Positions 7,794 to 17,986 are shown, counted from the first letter of the stretch. The stretch is 64,000 bases of DNA from Pirellula sp. (GCA_021300015.1 JAJTFB010000007.1:1-64000); one strand, 5' to 3'. Notes: generated from the letters alone by a model not told the origin. Numbers and translations: made by a program.

Positions 7794-8579
7794 TCAAGCG
7801 AAGTATTCGACGGCGTTGGTGAAGATCTTGAGCCCATCGCCGTGCTTGGGCAGCGACGATTGGCGGGTCCACGAGGGGTGGTTCGTCGGATCGAGGAATC
7901 GCTCGGGGTGTGGCATCAGGCCAAAGATCCGACCGGACGGATCGCAGATACCGGCGATGTTCCATCGGGCACCGTTGGGGTTGGTGGGAAACCCAAGCCC
8001 TTCGTCCCCGGTATGACCCTCGGGTGTGCAATAGCGCACCGCGATTTGCTTGCGGTCGACGATTTCCTTGCTCGCCTGTTGGTCGCGGATCAGCAAGCGT
8101 CCTTCGGCATGCGCCATGGGCAAGTAGATCTTTTCGATCCCTCGGAGAAAAACGCAATGATCGGATTCCGGCTTGAGATGAACCCATCGGGTCTCGAAAC
8201 GCCCTTGGGTGTTCCATGTCAGCGTTGCTGGTGGTGTCTGCTCGTCGGAGTCAAAAAAGATCCCAAGCCGCATCATGATCTGAAAGCCGTTGCAGATACC
8301 CAACACCAATCGATCCTGGTTTTGAAACATACTGACCACCTCGGCCAGCCGTGTCTGCCACTGCACAGCCGCGATCCGCCCCGCAGCGATGTCATCGCCA
8401 TAGCTGAATCCACCCGGAAAGCAGAGGATCTGAAAGGAGTCGGCAAGGCCAGGGTTCTCGATGAGCTGATTGACGTGGACCCGAACCGATTCCCCACCAG
8501 CCAATTCAAAGGCATAAGCCGTCTCGATGTCGCAATTGGTTCCTGGTGCTCTGACAATGAGCGCTTTTGGCTTGGCCAT
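7794..8579 (-). CDS. purQ: Phosphoribosylformylglycinamidine synthase, glutaminase subunit
   Basis: PurQ supplies ammonia from glutamine to the PurL subunit in step four of purine synthesis. The class I amidotransferase core is complete: nucleophile Cys in VLGICNGFQ and His/Glu in MPHPERF. At 261 residues it is longer than the common 220-230-residue PurQ; an extra stretch lies around residues 110-180. purS and purL are not next to it, so the complex must be encoded in pieces elsewhere. It heads the purQ-panC-lgt run. Confidence 0.95.
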   Translation of the reverse strand: MAKPKALIVRAPGTNCDIETAYAFELAGGESVRVHVNQLIENPGLADSFQILCFPGGFSYGDDIAAGRIAAVQWQTRLAEVVSMFQNQDRLVLGICNGFQIMMRLGIFFDSDEQTPPATLTWNTQGRFETRWVHLKPESDHCVFLRGIEKIYLPMAHAEGRLLIRDQQASKEIVDRKQIAVRYCTPEGHTGDEGLGFPTNPNGARWNIAGICDPSGRIFGLMPHPERFLDPTNHPSWTRQSSLPKHGDGLKIFTNAVEYFA

Positions 8580-8645
8580 CCCGATCGTGTCTCCGCCCTA
8601 TAGGACTAAATGCTGATGTATTTGTTGAAGTGATTTCAGAACTGA

Positions 8646-8677
8646 TTGCTGGCAGTACTACTTGCTGGCAGTACTAC
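8646..8677. repeat. Perfect 16-base tandem repeat upstream of purQ
   Basis: TTGCTGGCAGTACTAC occurs twice back to back (8646-8661, 8662-8677). Each copy contains the palindrome AGTACT. It lies 67-98 bases upstream of the purQ start, in the spacer that should hold the purQ promoter, so it may be an operator or a replication slip. Confidence 0.6.
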
Positions 8678-8744
8678 TGCACTTGGAAATTGAAAGCCCA
8701 AATCCTATCGTTTCGCCTGCAATCTGTGCAGCAGACCGAGCCGA

Positions 8745-9515
8745 TCAACCGCCGCTTCCAAGCTCTTTTTCGAAGACCGCTTCGAGTCGCTCGAGCCGTT
8801 GGCTCAGCATTGCAACGGTTTCTTTTAAGGCTTGGACCTCGGCGGCCAGTTGCGAACCACCCGATGGGTTTGCTTTGGTATCGAACCGAGTGTTTGCAGC
8901 TTGGGCGTCATCGGAATCTTCCGTCGCATCGCCGTTTATAAGTCCACTGGAAAGACCTGCCGCGACGCTCTTGACGACCGCTGCGAGTTCCCATTCGGGA
9001 TAAAGGTTGTGCGTGACGATTTGCCCGCGTCCTGGGGGAGTCAATTCGACCATCAAGTTTTTGCTGACCAAACCATCGACGAGTCGTTTGAGTTCGTCAA
9101 GATCGTTGATCGGCTCCATGCGCGCAGCGCGTGTGCGGAGTTCACCGAGCGTCTGCTCGCCCCTCAGGAGCAGTTCGGTCATGATGGCGGCCTCGACTTT
9201 TTCCAATCCCATCCAATGGTAGGCATAATGCCGAACCTTGGTCACCCGCCCGCTTCCTTGGATCATCGCTGCGGCCCCTAGGGCCCTAAGTTCATCGACG
9301 ATCGTTTCGATCTGTTCGGAAGTGTAGTTGGTGATCGGGGCCCGATTGCTCTTTTGGTTGCAGCCGGTTGTTAGTCCGGCGTAAGACATCGGGTAGACAT
9401 CGGGGGTGGTTTTGGATTTCTCCATCAGCGTACCGAGTACCCGACGCTGCTTGGCAGTCAAAGGCTTCCAAGCAGGTTCGGAGTTAGCAGCGGCCGGTTG
9501 CTCGTTACTTGACAC
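8745..9515 (-). CDS. YceH (DUF480) family winged-helix protein
   Basis: A YceH/DUF480 protein: two winged-helix units starting LTAKQRRVLGTLMEKSKTTPD, then the second unit with MTELLLRGEQTLGELRTRAARM. The C-terminus (about 225-256) is a predicted coiled coil (EVQALKETVAMLSQRLERLE). The biochemical role of the family is not established. I start at GTG 9515, which overlaps the upstream PQQ-propeller gene by 11 bases. An ATG at 9590 would give 281 residues and an 86-base overlap and adds a stretch without family similarity. The two genes are probably co-transcribed. Confidence 0.8.
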   Translation of the reverse strand: MSSNEQPAAANSEPAWKPLTAKQRRVLGTLMEKSKTTPDVYPMSYAGLTTGCNQKSNRAPITNYTSEQIETIVDELRALGAAAMIQGSGRVTKVRHYAYHWMGLEKVEAAIMTELLLRGEQTLGELRTRAARMEPINDLDELKRLVDGLVSKNLMVELTPPGRGQIVTHNLYPEWELAAVVKSVAAGLSSGLINGDATEDSDDAQAANTRFDTKANPSGGSQLAAEVQALKETVAMLSQRLERLEAVFEKELGSGG

Positions 9516-11184
9516 CTTCGGATTGCGTTCCTTCCTCGATGCAGAACAGGCGGTTGCGGTTGGCGATGTAGATTCGCCCGTTGGCAGCAATGGGGGTGGT
9601 ATAGACAGCCGAACCGACGTTGATCTCGGCGATTTCCTTCTTTTCGGGAGAAAGCTCGAAGGTCAAGATATCGCCATCTTCGTCGCCGATATAGATCTTG
9701 TTGTCGGCGATCAGTGGAGAGGCCCAGGAGGCGGCCAGCATGTCATGGGTCCAGTGGGCCGTCCCGGTCTTGGAATCCAAGCAGTGGATAACTCCGGAAA
9801 AATCGGCGATGACCAAGAGGTCGTTTTTGATCGCCACGGTACCGCAGGTCCGGTGCATGGTTTGCTCGAAGTCTTTGGGGTTCGAGCCGATGTAGTGCCA
9901 GATGGCTGCCGAGTTCGGGTTGTCGCGTTCCAGATCGCCCTCGGTGGCGACCAAGGCTTGCTTGCGCTTCGGGGCGATCGTCACCGTCGGATCCTTGGCG
10001 TTGTACACGAGGGTCGGGCTGACGTCTCCACGTTTGGTCGGATCGATGCACCAGAGGTGGCCACCGCCCTCGCCGTGTTCGGGGTCTTCGCCGACAGCTA
10101 CAAAGACGTTCCCGTCGTAGATGACTGGGGTGGCGATGATGTGGTTGCGGGTCGCCCCGTTGAGCTTGTAGACCGAATCCTTGGGGTTGCAATCGAACTT
10201 CCACAAGAGCTTTGCTTTTCCGTTTTCTCCTTTGGCATCGAAGCTGTAGAGCCAACCATCCCCCCCGCCAAAAATGACCTGTTCGACATCGCCCAGAACT
10301 CCATAAGCTGGCGAGGACCACTGTCCGTGGAGAATGTTCGGGCCCGGGGTGTTGTCGGTCCAGAGCACCTCTCCGGTGAATCGGTTCAAGCAGATAAAGC
10401 TAGGTGCTTTTTCCTCCGGCACGGTGATGTGACCATCATCGACACCGTTGGATGTGTTGACAAAGAGTAGATCGCCGACGCAGGTGACCGAGCAACTGCA
10501 CATGTTGTGCTGAGAGACACCCAGCTTGGACATCATGTCGAGCTTCCAAATCACATCGGCTTCGTCTTGGTTTTCATTGGGCTCTTCTTTGAAGGGGCCA
10601 TCGTTTTCTCCGTCGATGAAGCCTTCGGTGTCCAGGCAAGCGACTTCGCCGCGGCTTGTGACATACCAGAGTCGGTCTCCATCGATCAGGGGTGCACAGC
10701 AAATGCCTTGGTTAGGCCAATCGTGAACGCGGCCCGTAGGGAGCTTTTCGCTGCTGTGCTGCCAAAGGAACTTGCCGGTCGAATCGTCGAAGCAGATCAG
10801 GCAACCCAAGTCGACGGTCGCCGGATAACGCTTGACGTAACCCGACCCATTGTTTGTGCCGACGTACGCCTTGCCGTTGGCTACGACTGGATTTCCGTAA
10901 GTTTCCGAACCCAAAGCGGCCGACCAACGGATGTTCTTGCCCGTTTTGACATCGTAAGCGACGGGCAAAGGTCCAGAGTCCGGAACATTGTTTCGCTCGG
11001 CCGATCCGCCCCACTGGGGCCAATCCTTAGCTTTGACCTTCAGTTTGGAGATCCCCTGACTTGCAACGGCCGTCGCATCAAATTTGTCCTGGGCCTCTAA
11101 GCTCCCGGGAAAAATCGAGGCGGAAAAACTCGCCGCTGCCAAAAGTGAGAACCAAACCCTGTTTTTGGAAATCGTTCGTCGCAT
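9505..11184 (-). CDS. Exported PQQ-type beta-propeller repeat protein
   Basis: A 559-residue protein with an N-terminal signal peptide (residues 1-31, ending SLEAQ) and repeated propeller blades of the PQQ/BamB-like type, for example CLICFDDSTGKFLWQHSSEK, FICLNRFTGEVLWTDN and IHCLDSKTGTAHWTHDM. Proteins of this type are abundant in planctomycetes. They can be quinoproteins or simple scaffolds; the residues that coordinate PQQ and calcium in dehydrogenases are not evident here. It is probably periplasmic. It is divergent from the HMA lipoprotein gene and overlaps yceH-like at its 3' end. Confidence 0.85.
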   Translation of the reverse strand: MRRTISKNRVWFSLLAAASFSASIFPGSLEAQDKFDATAVASQGISKLKVKAKDWPQWGGSAERNNVPDSGPLPVAYDVKTGKNIRWSAALGSETYGNPVVANGKAYVGTNNGSGYVKRYPATVDLGCLICFDDSTGKFLWQHSSEKLPTGRVHDWPNQGICCAPLIDGDRLWYVTSRGEVACLDTEGFIDGENDGPFKEEPNENQDEADVIWKLDMMSKLGVSQHNMCSCSVTCVGDLLFVNTSNGVDDGHITVPEEKAPSFICLNRFTGEVLWTDNTPGPNILHGQWSSPAYGVLGDVEQVIFGGGDGWLYSFDAKGENGKAKLLWKFDCNPKDSVYKLNGATRNHIIATPVIYDGNVFVAVGEDPEHGEGGGHLWCIDPTKRGDVSPTLVYNAKDPTVTIAPKRKQALVATEGDLERDNPNSAAIWHYIGSNPKDFEQTMHRTCGTVAIKNDLLVIADFSGVIHCLDSKTGTAHWTHDMLAASWASPLIADNKIYIGDEDGDILTFELSPEKKEIAEINVGSAVYTTPIAANGRIYIANRNRLFCIEEGTQSEGVK

Positions 11185-11408
11185 GCCTAATTCGCCTTGA
11201 TCGAAGTTGGAAGGAGGTACTGTTGGCCAACAGAAACCATCCTATTGAGTCGGTAGGAGGAAAGCTATCGGAGTTCGATTATAGCCGACCTGGAAAGTTT
11301 TCGTAGACGCTAAGAGGTTTCCAAATCCAGGCTAATGCCCTAAACTGATTCGTGGGGTGGAGCGTGTTCCAACCCAAACTGATTTATCAAGAGTAGGAGA
11401 TTTGATCC

Positions 11409-11801
11409 ATGTCTGTAACAATTCGGCTCGCTAGCTTGCTCACTCTATCGGCCAGCCTCTTGGTTTTCCCAGGTTGCGAATCCTCCTGCAACCAGCCACT
11501 TTCGGCCAACCCAAGCGCTTCGGCCGGCGACAACGCGGCTCCAGGGGCCGAAACTGCCGAAACGAAATTGGTTTCCTTCAAAGTCGAGGGAATGACCTGC
11601 CCGAGCGGTTGTTACCCCAGTGTCAAGTCGGCGATCGCCAAGCAGAAAGGTGTCATCGGCATCGAACTGGCCCCGCAAAAGGAGGCCGATTCGATCGACA
11701 ACCCGATCGTTTTCGTCAAGTACAAGGGCGACTTGGACTTGGATTCGACTCTCAAGGCGATCTCCCGGGCGGGATTTGAAGCCCAAGAAGTAGCCAACTA
11801 A
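11409..11801 (+). CDS. Lipoprotein with heavy-metal-associated (HMA) domain
   Basis: A 130-residue protein with a signal peptide and lipobox FPGC (Cys23), a small linker, and one HMA domain (about 53-128). The metal loop reads GMTCPSGCYPSV, with the two cysteines (64 and 68) three residues apart instead of the canonical CxxC. The ferredoxin-like beta-alpha-beta pattern is otherwise normal. A surface-anchored copper or other soft-metal binder is likely (inference). The ATG follows TAGGAG at 11394-11399. The gene is 38 bases upstream of dnaE; no P-type ATPase is near. Confidence 0.75.
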   Translation: MSVTIRLASLLTLSASLLVFPGCESSCNQPLSANPSASAGDNAAPGAETAETKLVSFKVEGMTCPSGCYPSVKSAIAKQKGVIGIELAPQKEADSIDNPIVFVKYKGDLDLDSTLKAISRAGFEAQEVAN

Positions 11802-11839
11802 GGGTCGGTACGCAAAAGGAGTTCAAGGAGGCCGAGCGG

Positions 11840-14800
11840 ATGGATCAGGTATCAGGGACGCTCGATCGGCCATTTGTTCACCTTCATTGCCACAGCCATT
11901 ACTCCCTTCTCGACGGAGCAGGGACGATCGATCGCTTGGTCGAACGGGCCAAAAATCTCGGGATGAACTCCTTGGCACTTACCGACCACGGTAATTTGCA
12001 CGGGGCCTTGGAGTTCTACAAAAAGGCCAAAGCATCGGGAATCAACCCGATCATTGGCTATGAGGCTTACGTCGCCCCGGGGAGTCGATACACGCGCGAC
12101 GCGGACTCCGCGAAAGAAGCTTCCTACCACCTGACGCTTCTTGCTCAGAATAAGACCGGCTTTCGCAATCTGATCCGCCTTGCTTCTCGCGCCCACCTCG
12201 AGGGCTTCTACTACAAGCCTCGGATCGACAAGGAGTTGCTCGAACTCTACAGCGAGGGGATTATCTGCTTGAGCGGATGCGTGTCGAGCGAATTTTCAAG
12301 GCTCATACTTCGAGGCTCCGATACCGCAGGATCGATCGAACAAGCTCAAGACGTCGCGGCTTGGTTTTCCAAGCTCTTCAAAGACCGGTACTTCATCGAG
12401 ATCATGAACAATGGGATACCGATCCAGCGAGAGCAACTGCTCGGAGCGGTCGACATCGCCAACCGGATGGGTTTGCCCTTGGTGGCCACCAACGACGCCC
12501 ACTACCCCGAACGCCAGGACGCCGAGGTCCAAGATGTGTTGATGTGCATCAGCACGGGTAAATTCCGGACGGATAGCAACCGCATGCGGATGGACAACGA
12601 CCAGTTCTTCCTTCGGTCCCAGGCGGAAATGTACGAGAGCTTCCAAGGCCTCGAACATGCCGTAGCGCGCAGCCAACAGATCGCCGACTCGGTCGATATC
12701 CAGTTGGATCTCGGAAGCAGGAATTTCCCGTCGTTCGAAATCCCCAAAGAACAAACCAACACCGACGAGTACCTAAGGACTTTATGCATCCAGGGTCTCT
12801 TCGAGCGCTACGAAGGGGATACCGAGATGATCCCCCAGGGGCAATTGGCCCAAGTCGTCTTGGATCGCTTGGACCGCGAATTGGGCGTGATCCAAAAACT
12901 TGGTTTTTCCAACTATTTTCTCATCGTTTGGGACTTTGTCCGCCACGCTCGCGAAATCGGAGTCCCAGCAACCGCCCGCGGTAGCGGTGTCGGTGCCTTG
13001 GTCTGCTACGCACTGTATTTGTCCCACGTGTGCCCCATCAAGTACGATTTGCTCTTCGAACGCTTCCTCGACGAGAGCCGGTTGGAAGCCCCCGACATCG
13101 ACATCGATTTTTGTCAGGATCGGCGCGGCGAAATCATTCGCTATGTCAAAGATAAATACGGCGAGGACAACGTCGCACAGATCGGAACTTTCGGCACCCT
13201 CAAAGCCCGAGGAGCCATCAAGGACGTCGGTCGGACCATCAATATCGCGCTGAGCCGTGTCGCGGAAATCAGCGAGATGATTCCCGAGGACGGTAAGACC
13301 TCCCTCAAGGAAGCCATCGAATCGAGCGAGGATCTGAGAAAGGCCGCGTTGAATCCCGAGATTGGCGAAATGCTCGACCTTGCGCAGAGAGTCGAGGGGA
13401 TGGCCAGAAACATCGGAACCCACGCGGCCGCAGTCGTCATCGCCGATAAACCCCTGACCGAATACGTCCCGCTGATGCGAGGCTCGGGCAAGGACGATGT
13501 GATCACCCAATGGTCGATGGGTGACGTCGAAGCCGCAGGCCTCCTGAAAATGGACTTCCTGGGACTTCGGAACCTGACGATCCTCTCGAAAGCCGTCGAG
13601 ATGATCGAAAAAACCCGAGGCATCCATGTCGATCCGATGAAGTTCCCTCTCGATGACGAGAAGGCCTTCGAACTGCTCCGACGCGGCGAAACCAAAGGGG
13701 TCTTTCAGTTGGAAAGCGGAGGTATCCGCGATCTGCTCCAACGCATGAAACCCGACCATTTTCGCGACATCATCGCCACCAACGCCTTGTACCGTCCAGG
13801 GCCGCTCGAAGGGGGGATGGTCGACGAATACATCGCCGTCAAGCTCAAGAAGAAATCCGCCACCTACCTGCACCCGGTGCTTAAGGAAATCCTCGAAGAA
13901 ACCCACGGTGTGATGGTTTACCAAGAGCAGGTCATGCGGATCCTCAACCGACTCGGTGGGATCGAATTGGCCAAAGCCTACACGTGCATCAAGGCGATCA
14001 GCAAGAAGAAGGAGTCGATCATCGCGGCCAACCAGGAGAAATTCCTCCAAGGAGCCGTCGATTTGGGTCTGGCGAAAAAGGATGCCGAAGACTTCTGGAA
14101 TAAGATTCTGAAATTTGCAGGCTACGGTTTCAATAAAAGCCACTCGACAGCCTACGCATTTATCGCCTATCAAACCGCTTATCTCAAAGCCCACTTCAAA
14201 GTGGAATTCATGGCTGCGTTGCTGACCGGGGATATCGCAAACCGAAATTTCAAACGCAAGGACCCATTGGTCGAGCACCTCGAGGACTGCCAGCGGATGG
14301 GGATCCCAGTCGAGCAACCGAGCATCAATTCCTCGCGCGGAGAGTTCGGAGTCCACGACGGCAAGATTCTCTTTGGTCTCTCGGCGATCAAAGGGTGCAG
14401 CAAATCCGTCGGCGATGCACTGGCCGAGGAACGAGAGCGACGCGGGCCATTCAAAAGCATCTTCGATTTTTGCAACCGCATCGACTCCACGCAATGCGGA
14501 CGAGGATCGATGGAGTCGCTGATCATGGCGGGAGCTTTAGACTGTCTAGGCGGAACCCGCGCCCAGCATTTGGCGATCCTCGATAAAGCCATCCAAGGGG
14601 GTATCGCGGCGGCCAAGGACAAAAAGAGCGGCCAACTGAGCCTCTTTGGCGACCTAGCCGAGGAATCCGAAACCACGATCCAAAGCTTACCCAACATCCC
14701 CGAATTCCCGGAAAAAGAGAAACTTGCCAAGGAAAAAGAGGTCCTAGGATACTACCTCTCCTCGCACCCCTTAGCCGAATACGAATCGACCCTTAAGTCC

Positions 14801-15421
14801 TGCTGTACAAGCCATTCGATCGGTGCAAAATCCCTTGCGCATCGGACCGAGGTCTGGATGGGGGGAGTCGTCTCCTCGATCAAGATCGCACACACGCGAA
14901 ACCCCAAGCCCGATTCACCGACGAAGTATGCGAACTTTGATCTTGAGGATCTCGAAGGCATCACACGTTCGATCGCTTGGCCAAACACTTACGAACGCTA
15001 CGCGCCATGGATCGTCGCCGATGCGATCGTTTTGGTACGAGGTCGTATCGATAAACGGGGCGAGGAAGAAATCAATTTCATCGTCGATGAGGTCATTCCC
15101 ATCGCGGAAGTCGAAGCCCGCTTCACCTCAGGCTTGACGATCCTGTTCGACGAATCCAAACATTCGCAAGAAACCGTCAACCGACTTGCCGAAGTCCTTC
15201 GCGGATATCCCGGTGATCGGGAACTTCAATTCGAGGTCAAGATGGCATCTGGTAGTCTCGTGTACATGACCAGCACCAAACATAAAGTCAGCATCACCCC
15301 AGAGCTTCGCAGTCGCTTGGACGATCTGCTAGGTGAATCAAGCCATCGGCTGCGTATGAACAAGCCTTCGGTCAACAACGACAGTGGCAATGGTGGATAC
15401 CCCAAACGTCGGCAGGGCTAG
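11840..15421 (+). CDS. dnaE: DNA polymerase III alpha subunit
   Basis: The replicative polymerase subunit, 1193 residues, normal for DnaE1. The N-terminal PHP domain keeps metal ligands (HLHCHSHYSLLDG, LTDHGNLHG), so PHP exonuclease activity is possible. The palm motif PDIDIDF at about residue 417 holds the catalytic aspartates. Next come KMDFLGLRNL, the fingers region, a helix-hairpin-helix and an OB-fold (about 1000-1085). The ATG at 11840 follows AAGGAGG at 11825-11831. The stop is 3 bases before the hrpB GTG start, suggesting coupling. Confidence 0.98.
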   Translation: MDQVSGTLDRPFVHLHCHSHYSLLDGAGTIDRLVERAKNLGMNSLALTDHGNLHGALEFYKKAKASGINPIIGYEAYVAPGSRYTRDADSAKEASYHLTLLAQNKTGFRNLIRLASRAHLEGFYYKPRIDKELLELYSEGIICLSGCVSSEFSRLILRGSDTAGSIEQAQDVAAWFSKLFKDRYFIEIMNNGIPIQREQLLGAVDIANRMGLPLVATNDAHYPERQDAEVQDVLMCISTGKFRTDSNRMRMDNDQFFLRSQAEMYESFQGLEHAVARSQQIADSVDIQLDLGSRNFPSFEIPKEQTNTDEYLRTLCIQGLFERYEGDTEMIPQGQLAQVVLDRLDRELGVIQKLGFSNYFLIVWDFVRHAREIGVPATARGSGVGALVCYALYLSHVCPIKYDLLFERFLDESRLEAPDIDIDFCQDRRGEIIRYVKDKYGEDNVAQIGTFGTLKARGAIKDVGRTINIALSRVAEISEMIPEDGKTSLKEAIESSEDLRKAALNPEIGEMLDLAQRVEGMARNIGTHAAAVVIADKPLTEYVPLMRGSGKDDVITQWSMGDVEAAGLLKMDFLGLRNLTILSKAVEMIEKTRGIHVDPMKFPLDDEKAFELLRRGETKGVFQLESGGIRDLLQRMKPDHFRDIIATNALYRPGPLEGGMVDEYIAVKLKKKSATYLHPVLKEILEETHGVMVYQEQVMRILNRLGGIELAKAYTCIKAISKKKESIIAANQEKFLQGAVDLGLAKKDAEDFWNKILKFAGYGFNKSHSTAYAFIAYQTAYLKAHFKVEFMAALLTGDIANRNFKRKDPLVEHLEDCQRMGIPVEQPSINSSRGEFGVHDGKILFGLSAIKGCSKSVGDALAEERERRGPFKSIFDFCNRIDSTQCGRGSMESLIMAGALDCLGGTRAQHLAILDKAIQGGIAAAKDKKSGQLSLFGDLAEESETTIQSLPNIPEFPEKEKLAKEKEVLGYYLSSHPLAEYESTLKSCCTSHSIGAKSLAHRTEVWMGGVVSSIKIAHTRNPKPDSPTKYANFDLEDLEGITRSIAWPNTYERYAPWIVADAIVLVRGRIDKRGEEEINFIVDEVIPIAEVEARFTSGLTILFDESKHSQETVNRLAEVLRGYPGDRELQFEVKMASGSLVYMTSTKHKVSITPELRSRLDDLLGESSHRLRMNKPSVNNDSGNGGYPKRRQG

Positions 15422-15424
15422 TTC

Positions 15425-17986
15425 GTGCAACCTCTCCCGGTCGACGATCATCTTGAGTCCATCGCACAGACCGTAAGCTCCCATGGCATAACGGCCATCG
15501 AAGCTCCCCCCGGGTCTGGGAAAACGACCCGGATCGCACCATCGCTTCTTCGTTTGAGCGCGCAGAACCAGAGAATCTATTTGGTTCAACCGCGTCGCAT
15601 TGCCGCCCGGTCCGTCGCCGAGCGCATCGCCAGCGAATCGAATCAAAATGTTGGGCAACAGATCGGATACGCCGTTCGCTTCGATCAAAAAATCTCCCAG
15701 CAAACACAGCTTGTGGTCGTCACCGAAGGCATTTTGATCCGCAAACTGCAGGAGGATCCGACGCTCCAGGAAACAAAAATCGTCATTCTCGATGAGTTCC
15801 ACGAACGGTCGATCGATGGAGACCTGCTCCTGGGAATGCTCAGGCGAGTCCAGTCGGAAGTGAGAGACGATCTGAGGATCGTGATCATGTCGGCGACGCT
15901 CGACAAACAGTGGCTGGCCAATGCATTGCCCAGTGCGCCTTGGATCCAAATCTCTACGCCGAGTTTTCCGGTCACAATCCAATATGCACCGGCCGAGGCA
16001 AGGCAGGACATCGTCGAGCACGCGGCCAACGTGGCCTTGCGGGTCGCTCAAAGTCGGCCCGGGGACCTGTTGATTTTTCTTCCCGGAGCCGCAGAGATCC
16101 AACGCTGCTGCCAGTTGCTAAGAAATCACCGATTTAGCGATCCCATCGATGTCCTACCACTGTATGGCTCGATGCGAATCGAAGAGCAATCGCAAGCCAT
16201 CCAGGTCGGTCCTCGGCGGCGGATCATCGTTGCGACGAATATCGCTGAAACCTCACTGACGATCCCCGGGGTCCAGACCGTCATCGACAGCGGGCTTGCT
16301 AGGGTCTTGCGATTCGCACCGGATGTCGGGCTCGACCGATTGGAATTGGAAAACATATCGAGTGCCTCGGCGACCCAGCGCGCGGGGCGCGCCGGGCGAG
16401 TTGGACCAGGGGTGTGCATTCGGCTTTGGTCGGAGGCATCCGACCGAGCGAGGTCCGCTTTTTTGGATCCCGAAATTCGCCGTGTGGATCTGTGCAATGC
16501 AAGGCTCCAATTGCACGCTTGGGGCGAAGGGGACCGCCAGGATTTTCCATGGGTCGAACCCCCTCGTGAGGAGTCCTGGGATGCGGCAGGTAGGTTGCTG
16601 ACTCAACTCGGCGCCATCGATCGAGGCCAAATCACCAAACTCGGATTGCAGATGGGGCGGATTCCCCTCCATCCTCGACTCGCACGCCTTTGCATCGAAG
16701 CCCATGGCTATGGGTGCCTCGAACGGGCCGTTTGGCTCGCAGCGATGCTCAGCGAACGCGATCCGTTCGATCGACGCGGGCCTTCAAAGGCCATCGGCCA
16801 GCAAACTGCGACGGGTGCAAGGCAGATCCCGACTCGAAGCGCAAACGCTTGGCAGAGCGACTCGGTCGAGCGAGCCCGTTGGCTGCAACTTGGCCAAGCG
16901 GATCGGCAGACCCCCTTTGGGTGGTTGCACTCAGGAGGACTCCAGGCGATCAAGCAATCGGCTCAGCAGATCGAACAAGTTTGCAAGGGATTGCTTAGCG
17001 GCACTAGGCCAACGGCACGCGATGGCTCCGAGCCTCAAGCACCTGACGAAGGCCTTCAGCGCGCACTGCTTGCAGGATTTCCCGATCGGTTGGCCAAACG
17101 ACGCGCCATGGGCAAGCCCCAGGGGCTGATGGTAGGAGGGAAAGGAGTTCAATTAAGCCCTGACTCTGGAGTGCGGGACTCGGAGTTGTTTTTGTGCGTC
17201 GAGGCGCAGGGAGCCTCGGGAGAAGCCTTCGTGCAACAAGCAAGCGGCGTGCGGCTTGAGTGGTTGCAGGGCGAGGCCCTTGCAACTCGGGATGAAATGT
17301 TCTTTCATCCAACACAGAAACAGGTCGTAGGCAGGCGACGTACCTACTGGTTGGATTTGTGCCTGGCCGAGACGCCCGTTGCCATCGCCGACGAAGAAGC
17401 TTGTACTGAGTGTTTGTTTGCGGCGGTCCAATCGAATTGGGAGAGTGTATTTCCCAAAGAGGATCCGAGCGTCATGCAGTGGGTCGAGCGCGTCGGGGCA
17501 CTTGGAAAGTGGGTGCCTGAGTTGGGGCTGCCCCAACTCGACCTTCCTACCCTTCAAAAGGCGGCTTGGGAGCTCTGTCGTGGCAAGCGAGGTTTGGACC
17601 AAGTCCGCAACGGAGCATGGATCGACTGGCTTGAAAATCTATTGTCCCCCGAGCAGCGGCGCAGTTTATCCATGGAGGCACCCGAGAGGATTCAGGTCCC
17701 CTCGGGCAGTTCGATCAAAATCGAATATGCAGACGGCAAGCCACCGGTTTTGGCCGTGAAAATCCAAGAGGTGTTTTCGTGGAAGCAGACCCCGAGGATC
17801 GCGCGCGGTCGAGTTCCCTTGCTGTTGCATTTGCTCGCACCCAGTGGACGCCCCCAGCAGATCACCAACGATCTTGCTTCGTTCTGGACCAGCGGATACG
17901 CCGAGGTCAAAAAGGAGCTCAAGCGTCGTTATCCCAAGCATTCTTGGCCTGATGACCCATGGACGGCAAGTCCCACACGGCGCTGA
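15425..17986 (+). CDS. hrpB: ATP-dependent helicase HrpB
   Basis: An 853-residue DEAH-type helicase. Motif I is APPGSGKTTR (about 27-36), motif II DEFH (about 123-126), motif III SATLD, motif VI QRAGRAGRVGPG. The C-terminal HrpB-specific domain ends in the family tail YPKHSWPDDPWTA. DEFH instead of DEAH is normal for HrpB. The cellular role of HrpB is poorly known; RNA remodelling is assumed. The GTG at 15425 is the start, 3 bases after the dnaE stop. Confidence 0.95.
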   Translation: MQPLPVDDHLESIAQTVSSHGITAIEAPPGSGKTTRIAPSLLRLSAQNQRIYLVQPRRIAARSVAERIASESNQNVGQQIGYAVRFDQKISQQTQLVVVTEGILIRKLQEDPTLQETKIVILDEFHERSIDGDLLLGMLRRVQSEVRDDLRIVIMSATLDKQWLANALPSAPWIQISTPSFPVTIQYAPAEARQDIVEHAANVALRVAQSRPGDLLIFLPGAAEIQRCCQLLRNHRFSDPIDVLPLYGSMRIEEQSQAIQVGPRRRIIVATNIAETSLTIPGVQTVIDSGLARVLRFAPDVGLDRLELENISSASATQRAGRAGRVGPGVCIRLWSEASDRARSAFLDPEIRRVDLCNARLQLHAWGEGDRQDFPWVEPPREESWDAAGRLLTQLGAIDRGQITKLGLQMGRIPLHPRLARLCIEAHGYGCLERAVWLAAMLSERDPFDRRGPSKAIGQQTATGARQIPTRSANAWQSDSVERARWLQLGQADRQTPFGWLHSGGLQAIKQSAQQIEQVCKGLLSGTRPTARDGSEPQAPDEGLQRALLAGFPDRLAKRRAMGKPQGLMVGGKGVQLSPDSGVRDSELFLCVEAQGASGEAFVQQASGVRLEWLQGEALATRDEMFFHPTQKQVVGRRRTYWLDLCLAETPVAIADEEACTECLFAAVQSNWESVFPKEDPSVMQWVERVGALGKWVPELGLPQLDLPTLQKAAWELCRGKRGLDQVRNGAWIDWLENLLSPEQRRSLSMEAPERIQVPSGSSIKIEYADGKPPVLAVKIQEVFSWKQTPRIARGRVPLLLHLLAPSGRPQQITNDLASFWTSGYAEVKKELKRRYPKHSWPDDPWTASPTRR

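Noticed and set aside
9406-10470. 354-codon plus-strand frame over the PQQ-propeller gene
   Set aside because: Composition of a mirrored frame; the propeller gene on the other strand has signal peptide and repeats.
12782-14494. 570-codon open frame antisense to dnaE
   Set aside because: It mirrors dnaE codons, has no family motif, and the dnaE frame is clearly real.
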